This document shows positions 1 to 7,840 of a stretch of DNA of 29,607 nucleotides, one piece after another (positions within the stretch are counted from its first letter, which is position 1; each line of letters begins with the position of its first letter). Position numbers and translations under genes: made by a program. The notes beneath the pieces are model-generated. The model made no database searches. It was given only the letters and a program-made list of their open reading frames with translations, and was not told where the DNA came from. The DNA comes from Acholeplasmataceae bacterium (lineage in GTDB: Bacteria; Bacillota_I; Bacilli_A; ML615J-28; CAG-698): NCBI GenBank assembly GCA_012839485.1, contig DUNF01000011.1, forward strand, positions 1-29,607, written 5' to 3'.

Positions 1-239
1 AGCGATAACTATATTCTCTAATTGTCTTTAACTCATCAGTAACAACAATTTGGCTTGCTATTTCACTTGTAAGATCATCTTTCTGTTTTTCACCTAAAGT
101 ATTAAAGAAATAGGAAATTTAAAAGTAGGAATTATTGCTACTTTAGGTGAAAAACAGAAAGATGATCTTACAAGTGAAATAGCAAGCCAAATTGTTGTTA
201 CTGATGAGTTAAAGACAATTAGAGAATATAGTTATCGCT
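1..239. repeat. Perfect 101-bp inverted repeat at window start
   Basis: Bases 1-101 are the exact reverse complement of 139-239, with a 37-base loop at 102-138. The right arm is in-frame coding sequence of the downstream metallophosphoesterase, so the left arm is an antisense copy of that gene. The loop also reads as plausible protein of the same family (EIGNLKVGIIA), so native sequence probably begins near 102. The repeat starts at the first base of the window. This is the pattern expected of a fold-back or chimeric contig end. A genuine genomic palindrome is possible but less likely, because it would destroy the gene. Confidence 0.95.
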
Positions 240-1009
240 TAAGAAAAAAAGAAAAATGTGATTTAGTTATTGTTTCATCTCATAGTAGTGATGATAGTTT
301 GAAGCAACAACTTTGTTATTTTAATAATAAAGAAAAAGTTGATGTTTTAATAACTTCTCATACTCATGAAGTATTTGCTTATACCTTTACAAAAAATAAG
401 CATAAATTAGTTAATTTATCTTCAGGTGGTTATGGAGAATATTTAGGAGTAATTGAACTTGTTTTAAAAAGAAGGAAAATTGTTGATAGCAAGGTAAATA
501 ATCTTAATACTTTAGGACTTCCTCATAATATATATCATCAATATCAAGAGATAATTTCAGATTATATGAGGGCTAATAAAGATTTATGGAAGGTTGTTGG
601 GAAAGTTAAAAACAATTATTTTAAAGAAGAGTTTTTAAGGCAAGTTACCAATTATATATTGAATAAAGAAGAAGCTGATTTTGTTTTATTAAACTATGGT
701 TCAATTAGAAGTATTGCTTTTCCTTTAATTGAAGGTAGTGAAATTACTGAATCTGATTTGTATGAAATTAATCCTTTTTCTAACTATTTATATAAGATAG
801 AAATAGATCGTAATACTTTAAATAATTATTTGAATCAATACTACTCTGCAACTTATTTGCATTCTAAGGATATTTTAAGGAAAGAAAAGTATAATGTTGT
901 CATAAATGATTTTCTTAAAGATAAATATTTTGCTTTTTCTTTAAAAGAAAAGAAATTAGTTAAAGTAACTGATTATATAAAAGAGATGTTAGCAAAGGAA
1001 TTACTATGA
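98..1009 (+). CDS. 5'-nucleotidase / UshA-type metallophosphoesterase, 5' end missing
   Basis: This is the C-terminal part of a bifunctional metallophosphoesterase/5'-nucleotidase, a family that removes phosphate from nucleotides or related phosphoesters using two metal ions. The frame is open from 98, after a TAA at 95-97, and has no ATG, GTG or TTG before a TTG at 299. That TTG has no good ribosome binding site, and family sequence runs on upstream of it, so it is not the true start. Visible motifs are the strand NLKVGIIATLGE (116-151), VIVSSH with a likely metal histidine at 281-283, and the GHxH-equivalent SHTHE at 356-370. The C-terminal nucleotidase domain shows NYGSIRS (692-712), in the place of NGGGIR, followed by LYEINPFSN. 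The N-terminal catalytic half and any signal peptide are lost at the inverted repeat. No anchor or sorting signal is seen at the C terminus. The stop overlaps the next start by ATGA. Confidence 0.8.
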   Translation, partial: SIKEIGNLKVGIIATLGEKQKDDLTSEIASQIVVTDELKTIREYSYRLRKKEKCDLVIVSSHSSDDSLKQQLCYFNNKEKVDVLITSHTHEVFAYTFTKNKHKLVNLSSGGYGEYLGVIELVLKRRKIVDSKVNNLNTLGLPHNIYHQYQEIISDYMRANKDLWKVVGKVKNNYFKEEFLRQVTNYILNKEEADFVLLNYGSIRSIAFPLIEGSEITESDLYEINPFSNYLYKIEIDRNTLNNYLNQYYSATYLHSKDILRKEKYNVVINDFLKDKYFAFSLKEKKLVKVTDYIKEMLAKELL

Positions 1010-1419
1010 GGTTAGAAAACTTTTATATTTTAATTGGTGAAACTATTGAATATTGTCAGCGCATTGAGTATGATCTGAAAATGATTTATGCTTATATGGA
1101 AGATGGGAGTTTTAGCGACAATTTAAAGAAGGTAGAAGTTTTACCTTTAGGAGAAATTATTTATTTGATTAGAGAGAGAGATAAGGAACAAAAACTTTTT
1201 AAAAAGGCAGATTATGATATTTTATTCACAATTACCAAAAGAAGAAATCATATTGTGCACCAATGTTTTAAGAATTACAATTATGCTTTAACTCAAGAAG
1301 AGCAGGAGAGAAAATTTGAGCTAGAGTATAAAAATTTAGAAGCTTTTCATGGAAGGCTCACTACTTTATGGAAAGCTATTGAAAATGTTAGGTATAACTT
1401 TTTAAGCAAAAAACTTTGA
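1006..1419 (+). CDS. Small protein with HEPN-type RNxxxH motif
   Basis: This is a 137-residue, probably all-helical, charged protein without signal peptide or membrane segment. Residues 80-85 read RNHIVH, which fits the Rx4H (RNxxxH) active-site motif of HEPN-domain ribonucleases, followed by Q-C-F as is common after that motif. HEPN proteins include toxins of HepT/MNT modules, abortive-infection nucleases and housekeeping nucleotide-binding proteins. The start overlaps the stop of the metallophosphoesterase (ATGA), so the two are probably translationally coupled. No MNT nucleotidyltransferase or other antitoxin lies beside it; the downstream gene has its own promoter. The fold assignment rests on the motif and predicted helices only, so HEPN is a moderate-confidence call and the biological role is unknown. 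Confidence 0.6.
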   Translation: MRLENFYILIGETIEYCQRIEYDLKMIYAYMEDGSFSDNLKKVEVLPLGEIIYLIRERDKEQKLFKKADYDILFTITKRRNHIVHQCFKNYNYALTQEEQERKFELEYKNLEAFHGRLTTLWKAIENVRYNFLSKKL

Positions 1420-1443
1420 TATTCCTCTAATTAAAGTTATAAT
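1416..1443 (+). promoter_or_regulatory. Sigma-70/SigA-type promoter for first degV
   Basis: TTGATA (1416-1421), a 16-base spacer and TATAAT (1438-1443). The start codon is 25 bases downstream of the -10 and is preceded by AAAGGAAG (1455-1462). The -35 overlaps the stop codon of the HEPN-motif gene. Confidence 0.75.
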
Positions 1444-1467
1444 TAAAATAGGCAAAGGAAGTAAAAA

Positions 1468-2316
1468 ATGAGGAAAATTAAATTAATTGTAGATAGTGCA
1501 AGTGATTTAGGTAAAGAGTATTATGAGAGATTAAATATTGATGTTGTTCCGATTTATGTAATTTTAGGTGAAACTACCTATCAAGATTATTATGAAATCA
1601 ATACAGAGCAAATTTATGCTTTTACTGAAGAGACTGGCATTTATCCTAAAACTGCTGCAGCATCGCCTGCTTTAGTTTATGATGTTTTTAAGAAGTATTA
1701 TGATGAAGGATATGATATCCTTTATATTGGCATTGGTAGTAAAATTTCCGCTACGTTTTCTGTAGCTCAAGCAGCTGCTAAAGAAATTGATCCAAAAGGA
1801 GAAAGATTTTTCTTAGTTGATAGTGGTAACGTTTCAGTAGGAATTGGTATTTTAGTTTTGAAAGCCCAAAAACTAAAAGAAAAAGGGTTAAGTGCTAAAG
1901 AAATTCAAACACAAATTCAAGAGATGGCTAATAAGGTAAATACCCAATTTGTAATTAACACTTTAGAATACTTACAAAAAGGTGGTAGATGTTCTGCGCT
2001 TGTAAGATATGCAGCAGCAACATTGAGATTAAAACCGATTATTAAAATTATTAATGGTGCTTTAGAGGTTATAAAGAAACCAATCGGTTATAAAAGAGCA
2101 TTGAAAGCTATGCTTTTAGATAGTGAGAATGATTTTGAACGAGTAGATCCAGATATTGCATATGTAGCATATTCAACTCCTAGTCGTCATGTAGATTCTG
2201 TAGTAAAAAAACTAAAGAAAATAGGTTTTAAGAAAGTACTAACAGCTACTACTGGAGCTACAATTAGCACGCATTGTGGCCCAGAAACAATTGGTATAGT
2301 ATATATCTATAAATAA
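1468..2316 (+). CDS. DegV family fatty-acid-binding protein (FakB-like), copy 1
   Basis: A 282-residue DegV-fold protein of usual family length. DegV/FakB proteins bind a free fatty acid and present it to the kinase FakA, which makes acyl-phosphate for membrane lipid synthesis. Signature segments seen: IVDSASDL at the N terminus, KTAAASP (61-67, the TSxPSP-type ligand loop), GSKISATFS (90-98, matching GSKLSGTYS), LEYLQKGGR (166-174), LKPII plus NGAL, and THCGP (268-272) near the C terminus. The ATG start is supported by AAAGGAAG six bases upstream. It has its own promoter and terminator and is followed by a close paralogue. FakA is not in the window, so the identity of the bound lipid and the kinase partner are inferred from the family. 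Confidence 0.92.
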   Translation: MRKIKLIVDSASDLGKEYYERLNIDVVPIYVILGETTYQDYYEINTEQIYAFTEETGIYPKTAAASPALVYDVFKKYYDEGYDILYIGIGSKISATFSVAQAAAKEIDPKGERFFLVDSGNVSVGIGILVLKAQKLKEKGLSAKEIQTQIQEMANKVNTQFVINTLEYLQKGGRCSALVRYAAATLRLKPIIKIINGALEVIKKPIGYKRALKAMLLDSENDFERVDPDIAYVAYSTPSRHVDSVVKKLKKIGFKKVLTATTGATISTHCGPETIGIVYIYK

Positions 2317-2342
2317 AAGTTGTGCTTTAAACACAACTTTTT
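2315..2342 (+). terminator. Intrinsic terminator after first degV
   Basis: The hairpin stem AAGTTGTG (2317-2324) pairs with CACAACTT (2332-2339) around a 7-base loop and is followed by a short T run. It overlaps the stop codon. Its stem sequence is almost the same as that of the terminator after the second degV. Confidence 0.75.
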
Positions 2343-2386
2343 ATTCTTAGGTTAAATATATAAGTAAAAGTTTTTAAACAAAAGAC

Positions 2387-2415
2387 TTTAATATTTTACT
2401 AATTTTTGTTATAAT
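2387..2415 (+). promoter_or_regulatory. Extended -10 promoter for second degV
   Basis: TGTTATAAT (2407-2415) is an extended -10 element. The matching -35 (TTTAAT, 2387-2392, 17-base spacer) is weak, as is usual for TGn-type promoters. The start codon is 32 bases downstream. Confidence 0.65.
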
Positions 2416-2447
2416 ACAATATGTAGCGAAAGAAAAGGGGGAGAAAA

Positions 2448-3296
2448 TTGAGAAAAATAAAAATAATCATTGATAGTACTAGTGATTTAGGAAAAGAAGT
2501 TTATGAAAAACATGATATAGAAATTGTTCCTATCTATGTAATTTTAGGGGACAACACATATAAAGATTATTATGAAATGGATACTACAAGAATGTTTGCT
2601 TATACTGAAGAGACAGGTATTTATCCAAAAACTGCTGCAGCATCGCCTTTATGGATTTATAAAGTATTCAAGAAGTATTACGATGAGGGGTATGATATTA
2701 TTTATACGGGAATTAGTAGTAAACTATCAAGCACCTATTCTACTGCTTTAACAGCTGCAAGAGAAATTGATCCTAATGAAGAAAGAATCTTCTTATTTGA
2801 TAGTGAAAATTTATCAACTGGAGTTGGACTTTTAGTTTTAAAGATTGTTAAGTATCGTGATCAAGGATTGAGCGCTAAGGAAATAAGAGACAAAGTTAAA
2901 GAATTAGTTCCTAATGTTAAGACACAGTTCACTTTAAATACTTTAGAGTATATGCAAAAAGGGGGAAGATGTTCTGCTGTTGTAAGATATGCAGTTGCCG
3001 CATTTAGATTTAAACCTGTTATTAAAGTTAATGATGGTCTTTTAGAAGTTGCGAGAAAACCAATTGGTTTTAAAAGGTCAATTAACTCAATGTTATTAGA
3101 TGCTGAGAATGCTTTTCCTACAGCTGATCAAGATGCCATTTTTGTAACTTATTCTTCATATGGTGATTGGGTAGATTACTTAGTAACAGAGCTTAAGAAA
3201 ATCGGTTATAAAAATGTTTATACTACACTTGCGGGGGCGACAATTTGTACTCACTGTGGTCCACAATGTGTTGGTATTTTATATATTGATAATTAA
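2448..3296 (+). CDS. DegV family fatty-acid-binding protein (FakB-like), copy 2
   Basis: A second 282-residue DegV/FakB protein, the same length as copy 1 and clearly paralogous along its whole length. It keeps IIDSTSDL, KTAAASP (61-67), GISSKLSSTYS, LEYMQKGGR, FKPVIKV and THCGP near the end. The start is TTG at 2448, chosen because the resulting MRKIKIIIDS aligns residue for residue with copy 1 and AAAGGGGGAG lies at 2434-2442. It has a separate promoter and terminator, so the two copies can be expressed independently. Differences cluster around the ligand loops (ISSKLSSTYS against IGSKISATFS; SPLW against SPAL), which could reflect preference for different acyl chains, as reported for FakB1 and FakB2 in staphylococci. 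That specificity is inference. Confidence 0.92.
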   Translation: MRKIKIIIDSTSDLGKEVYEKHDIEIVPIYVILGDNTYKDYYEMDTTRMFAYTEETGIYPKTAAASPLWIYKVFKKYYDEGYDIIYTGISSKLSSTYSTALTAAREIDPNEERIFLFDSENLSTGVGLLVLKIVKYRDQGLSAKEIRDKVKELVPNVKTQFTLNTLEYMQKGGRCSAVVRYAVAAFRFKPVIKVNDGLLEVARKPIGFKRSINSMLLDAENAFPTADQDAIFVTYSSYGDWVDYLVTELKKIGYKNVYTTLAGATICTHCGPQCVGILYIDN

Positions 3297-3333
3297 TAGT
3301 TGTGTTTAATACACAACTATTTTTATTTTTTTT
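3296..3333 (+). terminator. Intrinsic terminator after second degV
   Basis: A perfect 10-bp stem (3296-3305 with 3311-3320) and a 5-base loop, followed by a T-rich tail to about 3333. The GTTGTG/CACAAC core matches the terminator after copy 1. Confidence 0.85.
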
Positions 3334-3343
3334 CTTAAAACAG

Positions 3344-3372
3344 TGGAAATTAAAAGCGTTTTATAGTATAAT
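3344..3372 (+). promoter_or_regulatory. Promoter for EF-G-like gene
   Basis: TGGAAA (3344-3349, four of six matches to TTGACA), a 17-base spacer and a perfect TATAAT (3367-3372). A strong ribosome binding site AAGGAGG follows at 3393-3399, seven bases before the ATG. Confidence 0.65.
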
Positions 3373-3405
3373 ATTAAAAGTGAAATAACTATAAGGAGGA
3401 AATAT

Positions 3406-5460
3406 ATGAAGCAATACAAAAGTGATCACATTCAAAATATTGCAATCTTAGGACACTTAAACTCAGGAAAAACTTCATTAACTGAGGCAATGCTGTTTGA
3501 AGCAAAAGCTATTTCTAAAAAAGGTAGTGTTGATAAGAAAAATACAGTAAGTGATTATCTTTTAGAAGAACAAACGCGTCAAACTTCTTTAATCTCAAGT
3601 TTGTTGCCATTAGAGTGGAAAGACCATAAAATTAACTTTCTTGACACTCCAGGTTCTGAAGAATTTATCGGAGATTTAGAAAATGTATTATCGGTTGTAG
3701 AGGGAGCTATTTTACTAGTAGATGCATCAAGTGGTGTTGAAGTAGGAACTGAAGCATGTTGGAATGAATTAAGAAAGAGAAATATCCCAACATTAATTAT
3801 CCTTACAAAAATGGATAAAGAAAACGTTAAGTTTGAAGAAGTACTAGCAGAAATCAAGGGACAACTTTCTGATAATGCAATTCCATTTAGTTTACCTTTA
3901 GGTAAAAGTGCTAACTTTGATGGTTACATTAATGTAATTACAAAAAAAGCAAGAATTTTTAAAGATGGAAAATACCAAGATGGAGTTGCTTTTGATGATA
4001 AAATCGATCGTGTAGAAGAATTATATGAACAACTTTTAGAGAAAGTTGCGGAAAGTAGTGAAGAACTATTAGAGAAATATTTCTCTGGTGAAGAATTAAC
4101 TCCAGATGATGTACGTAAAGGATTACTTTCTGGAACTAAAAAGGGAGATGTTTTCCCAGTAGGTGTTATTAGTGTTGAAAACAATGTAGGTATTAATACA
4201 TTACTTGATATGGTTGTTAAGTATTTACCATCTGCAGGGGGAAGAGAATATCAAGGTTTTGACCAAGATGGAAAAGAAATAGTAAGAAAATCATTAGAGT
4301 CAGAACCGTTTAGTGCTCAAATTTTCAAAACGACAGTAGACCCATTTGCTGGTACGATTTCATTTATGAAAGTTAAGAGTGGAGTTTTAAAAGAAAACTC
4401 TGAAGTTAAAGTTGCTAACTTAAATGAAGATATTAAAATCTCTAACATCTTTTCAATGAGAGGTAATGTTCAAATTTCTGTAAGTGAAGCTCCAGCTGGA
4501 GATATCGTATGTGTTGCAAAAGTGGATGAGTTAAGAAACTCAATGACTTTATGTGATAAAAGAGTATTTACTAAATATCCAGCAGTTGAACATCCTACAC
4601 CAATTTTATATATGGCAATTCAACCTAAGAATCGTCAAGATGAAGATAAATTGTCATCATCTTTAAATAAATTAAAGTTAGAAGATGAAACATTTGAAAC
4701 TGTAAGAAATCCTGAAACTGCACAATTGTTAATTGGTGGTCAAGGAACTACTCATATTGGTTATATTTTAGAGCGTATGAAAAATACTTATAAAGTAGAA
4801 GTAGATACATATGATCAAAAAGTTGTTTACCGTGAAACAATTAGAGCTAAAGGTGAAGCTCAAGGTAGACATAAAAAACAATCAGGTGGAGCAGGACAAT
4901 TTGGTGATGTATTTATTCGTTTTGAACCAACTGAAGAAGAATTTGTGTTTGCTGAAGAAATCTTTGGTGGGGCAGTTCCTAAGAACTATTTCCCAGCTGT
5001 AGAAAAAGGTTTAAGAGAAACATTTGAAAAAGGTCCTTTAGCAGGATTTCCTGTTGTAGGTGTTAAATGTACTTTATATGATGGTTCTTATCACCCAGTT
5101 GACTCAAATGAGATTTCGTTTAGACTTGCTGCAAACCTAGCTTGGAGAAATGCTGTTCCTAACTTAAGACCGACTATTTTAGAACCTATTTATCGTGTAG
5201 ACGTAACAGTTAAAGACGATTATGTAGGTGATATTATGGGAGATATTACTAAGAGAAGAGGAAGAGTATTAGGCCTAGAACAAAAAGAAGGTTTCCAAGT
5301 GATTATGGCTGAAGTACCAGAAGCAGAAATTACAAAATATGCAATTGACTTAAAAGCTATGACTCAAGGTAGTGGACGTTTTGCTCGTACATTCTTAAGA
5401 TACGAAGCAGTACCTGAAAACTTAATTGATGGTATCGTAAAAGAATATAAAGCACAATAA
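3406..5460 (+). CDS. Elongation factor G-like translational GTPase (EF-G2 type)
   Basis: A 684-residue GTPase with full EF-G architecture: G domain, domain II, and the C-terminal domains III-V. Motifs are the P-loop GHLNSGKT (16-23), DTPG (80-83) and the G4 motif TKMD (134-137), where canonical EF-G has NKMD. The switch I segment reads EEQTRQTSLISS in place of RGITITSA, as in the EF-G-like paralogue group and not the main translocase. Domain IV begins with GGAGQFGDVFIRFEP, and domain V has GDITKRRGRVLG and a QGSGRF segment. It stands alone with its own promoter, away from rpsL, rpsG and tuf, which also fits a paralogue. A ribosome-associated role is expected from the family; whether it catalyses translocation or does another job cannot be told here. 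Confidence 0.88.
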   Translation: MKQYKSDHIQNIAILGHLNSGKTSLTEAMLFEAKAISKKGSVDKKNTVSDYLLEEQTRQTSLISSLLPLEWKDHKINFLDTPGSEEFIGDLENVLSVVEGAILLVDASSGVEVGTEACWNELRKRNIPTLIILTKMDKENVKFEEVLAEIKGQLSDNAIPFSLPLGKSANFDGYINVITKKARIFKDGKYQDGVAFDDKIDRVEELYEQLLEKVAESSEELLEKYFSGEELTPDDVRKGLLSGTKKGDVFPVGVISVENNVGINTLLDMVVKYLPSAGGREYQGFDQDGKEIVRKSLESEPFSAQIFKTTVDPFAGTISFMKVKSGVLKENSEVKVANLNEDIKISNIFSMRGNVQISVSEAPAGDIVCVAKVDELRNSMTLCDKRVFTKYPAVEHPTPILYMAIQPKNRQDEDKLSSSLNKLKLEDETFETVRNPETAQLLIGGQGTTHIGYILERMKNTYKVEVDTYDQKVVYRETIRAKGEAQGRHKKQSGGAGQFGDVFIRFEPTEEEFVFAEEIFGGAVPKNYFPAVEKGLRETFEKGPLAGFPVVGVKCTLYDGSYHPVDSNEISFRLAANLAWRNAVPNLRPTILEPIYRVDVTVKDDYVGDIMGDITKRRGRVLGLEQKEGFQVIMAEVPEAEITKYAIDLKAMTQGSGRFARTFLRYEAVPENLIDGIVKEYKAQ

Positions 5461-5464
5461 GAAA

Positions 5465-5494
5465 AAGGCTATCTTAATAGATAGCCTTATTTAA
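5465..5494 (+). terminator. Terminator-like hairpin after EF-G-like gene
   Basis: A perfect 10-bp stem (5465-5474 with 5479-5488) and a 4-base loop. The tail is only TTATTTAAT, so termination may be partial. No separate promoter was found for the downstream pseudouridine synthase, which may depend on read-through. Confidence 0.7.
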
Positions 5495-5506
5495 TAGGAG
5501 TTATTT

Positions 5507-6322
5507 ATGAAGTTAGAATATATCGTAGATGAAGATGGGATAATTGTAAAGGACTATTTAGAAAAGCAAAACATTTCTAAAAGATTAGCTAAGAAAATTA
5601 AACTATATGGCAAAACTTATGTTAATAAAATTGAAGTTTTTAATTACTTTTTGTTATCAAAAGGAGACCATTTAGTTATTGAGTTTGAAGATCAAGATAC
5701 TAGTGTCTATCCTCCAGTAAACGAAGAGTTAGATATTGTTTATGAAGATGAGTATTTTATGATAGTTGATAAACCGGAAAATTTAGCCAGCTTACCTACA
5801 AAATCGCATTTTCAAGATAGTCTTGCAAATAGAATTAAATATTATTATCAAACAAAGGATATTAATGCGAAAGTTCATTTAGTAAATAGATTAGATTATG
5901 CAACATCAGGATTGGTGATTGTAGCTAAAGATACTTATATAAAATCGAGGTTTAAAAATCTAAATATTGAAAGAAAATATTTAGCTATTTTAGATAATGA
6001 TTTAGAAGATGAAGGCATTATTAATTTTCCAATTTCTAAAAAAGAAAACAGTCTTTTAAGAGAAGTAAACGAAAAAGGAAAAGAGGCTATTACTATATAT
6101 AAGGTAATAGATAAAATGAGAAAACTTTACGAATTTACTTTAGTTACAGGAAGGACTCACCAAATTAGAATTCATACTAGTTTTCATAATGCTCCTATTA
6201 GAGGAGATAAATTATATGGTAAAGAAAGTGATCGTTTATATCTAACATGCTATTATTTAAAATTCAAACATCCAATTTTAGATGAAAAAATGGAGTTTGT
6301 TTCTTATCCAAAATGGTATTAA
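5507..6322 (+). CDS. RluA/RluD family RNA pseudouridine synthase
   Basis: A 271-residue enzyme that isomerises uridine to pseudouridine in rRNA or tRNA. Residues 1-60 look like an S4 RNA-binding domain (KRLAKKIKLYGKTYVN). The catalytic domain starts with the DEYFMIVDKPENLAS strand. It holds LVNRLDYATSGLVIVAK, in which D130 is the catalytic aspartate; the usual HRLD is NRLD here. It ends with the GRTHQIRIH segment. Lengths and motif order fit RluD-type enzymes, but the target site cannot be assigned from sequence. A TAGGAG site ten bases before the ATG supports the start. It lies 46 bases after the EF-G-like gene, so a shared translation-related transcript is plausible. Confidence 0.88.
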   Translation: MKLEYIVDEDGIIVKDYLEKQNISKRLAKKIKLYGKTYVNKIEVFNYFLLSKGDHLVIEFEDQDTSVYPPVNEELDIVYEDEYFMIVDKPENLASLPTKSHFQDSLANRIKYYYQTKDINAKVHLVNRLDYATSGLVIVAKDTYIKSRFKNLNIERKYLAILDNDLEDEGIINFPISKKENSLLREVNEKGKEAITIYKVIDKMRKLYEFTLVTGRTHQIRIHTSFHNAPIRGDKLYGKESDRLYLTCYYLKFKHPILDEKMEFVSYPKWY

Positions 6323-6338
6323 TTATTTTAAAAAAGAA

Positions 6339-6367
6339 TTGATTAAAAAATTAGATTGTGTTATAAT
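6339..6367 (+). promoter_or_regulatory. Extended -10 promoter for Big_2 lipoprotein
   Basis: TTGATT (6339-6344), a 17-base spacer and TATAAT (6362-6367) preceded by TGT, making an extended -10. GGAGGA (6385-6390) and the ATG at 6395 follow. Confidence 0.8.
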
Positions 6368-6394
6368 TATATTATAAAAGAAGCGGAGGAAAAA

Positions 6395-7816
6395 ATGAAA
6401 AAATTTGGAAAAATATTGATAGCTTTTATTTTAGTGCTTAGTTTAAGTTTTCTAGTTGGTTGTAGTTGCGAAGATGCAAAATTAGAAGGTATCGAAGTAA
6501 CACCGGCATCAGTAACATTAGATGCAGATGAGATTCAACAATTAGAAGTTAAACCTGTTCCTGAAGGAGTAGCATTGCCAGCTGTAAGTTTTACATCTTC
6601 AGATAGTACTGTTGCAAGTGTAGGAAAAGATGGTAAAGTTATGGGAATTAAAGCAGGTACAGTAGAAATTACTGTTAAAGCAGGTGAATTTACAAAGAAG
6701 GTTACTGTTACAGTTAATCCAATCTTAGCATCTGATCTTACAGTACCAGCTGCTTTAGAGGTAAAAGTAGGAGCTACAGCAACTATTAATTATACAATAG
6801 CTCCAGCAAACGTTACAAATAAAGTTGCTACATTCTCAACAAGTGATGCAAGCATTGCAACTGTAGATGCTGAAGGTGTAGTAACAGGTGTTGCAGGTGG
6901 TACAGCTACAATTACAGTAAAAGCTGATGCTATTGAAAAAGGAGTAGCTGTTACAGTTGTTCCAGCTGTTGCCTTAGAATCAATAACTTTAAAACAAGAA
7001 GATCAAAATTTAAATTTAGGTCAAACATTACAATTATCTTGCACATTAGTACCTGAAGATACAGGATTAGCTGTTAGTTATGCTTCAAGCGCTGAAGCTG
7101 TTGCTACTGTATCATCTAGTGGTTTAGTAACTGCTGTTGGAGTAGGTACAGCAACTATCACTGCAAGTGCTGGTGGAAAATCAGATACAATTGAAATTAC
7201 TGTTGTTGATGATGAAGACTTAACTTTAGATAACTTACAAGCTAAATTAAATAATGCAATTGCAGCTTATAATAGTTCATTAAATGGAGCTATGAAGTTA
7301 TCTGTAGTTACTCCTGAAATAACTGTAGTTACTGAATTTGCTTATGCTTATACAGAAGATTCAATTAATGAATTAATGTATAAACAAACAGGAGCTACTT
7401 CAATTGAAGTATATGTAAAGGGTGGTAAAATCTACACTAACGAAAATGGAAGTAAGAGCAGTGAAGCTTTAACTGCTGCTAATGCTGCTGTATTAAAAGG
7501 TCAATATGGTATTAATAAATTAGTTGCAGAAGCATTAAAGTTTAGAAATGAATTTGCATTCTATAATAGTTTAACTTTTGAAGGCGAAGCAGAAGGTGTT
7601 TATACATTTAATTTAGATTTAGAAACTTATAGCGGTTCTACATTCAAACCAGCAGGTAAAGAATCAATCAAATTACTTGTAACTTATGGAACTGAAATTA
7701 CAAAAGTTGAAGTTCAAATTACAAATACTGATTTAACTGTTAGCACAGTTACACTTGAATTACTAGGCCTAGAAAAACCAGCAATTAATTTCCCAGCAGA
7801 TTTAATTCTTTGGTAA
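6395..7816 (+). CDS. Lipoprotein with three Big_2 (bacterial Ig-like) domains
   Basis: A 473-residue surface lipoprotein. The ATG at 6395 was chosen over an upstream in-frame codon at 6356 because GGAGGA lies directly before it and it begins a classic signal peptide. The lipobox is LVGC (20-23), so Cys23 is the lipidated residue. Three Big_2 domains follow at about 32-108, 113-189 and 194-271, each with the pattern of substituted 'S.ATV...G.V.G...G.A.IT' strands. Residues 275-473 form a separate domain rich in beta strands that I do not recognise by name; its alternating strand pattern recalls LolA/LppX-like lipoprotein folds, but this is a guess. The gene is a single transcription unit with its own promoter and terminator. 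Binding or adhesion at the cell surface is the usual suggestion for such proteins. Confidence 0.88.
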   Translation: MKKFGKILIAFILVLSLSFLVGCSCEDAKLEGIEVTPASVTLDADEIQQLEVKPVPEGVALPAVSFTSSDSTVASVGKDGKVMGIKAGTVEITVKAGEFTKKVTVTVNPILASDLTVPAALEVKVGATATINYTIAPANVTNKVATFSTSDASIATVDAEGVVTGVAGGTATITVKADAIEKGVAVTVVPAVALESITLKQEDQNLNLGQTLQLSCTLVPEDTGLAVSYASSAEAVATVSSSGLVTAVGVGTATITASAGGKSDTIEITVVDDEDLTLDNLQAKLNNAIAAYNSSLNGAMKLSVVTPEITVVTEFAYAYTEDSINELMYKQTGATSIEVYVKGGKIYTNENGSKSSEALTAANAAVLKGQYGINKLVAEALKFRNEFAFYNSLTFEGEAEGVYTFNLDLETYSGSTFKPAGKESIKLLVTYGTEITKVEVQITNTDLTVSTVTLELLGLEKPAINFPADLILW

Positions 7817-7837
7817 AATAATATATTAATTTATAAT
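7810..7837 (+). promoter_or_regulatory. Possible promoter overlapping a terminator
   Basis: TTGGTA (7810-7815), a 16-base spacer and TATAAT (7832-7837). Transcription would start at about 7844, inside the 5' arm of the terminator hairpin, so the new transcript could not form the full stem. It would serve the membrane-protein gene at 7885. The -35 is only a partial match. Confidence 0.4.
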
Positions 7838-7840
7838 AGT

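Noticed and set aside
1..239. Terminal inverted repeats of an insertion sequence
   Set aside because: The arms are coding sequence of the neighbouring gene, no transposase is present, and the loop is only 37 bases.
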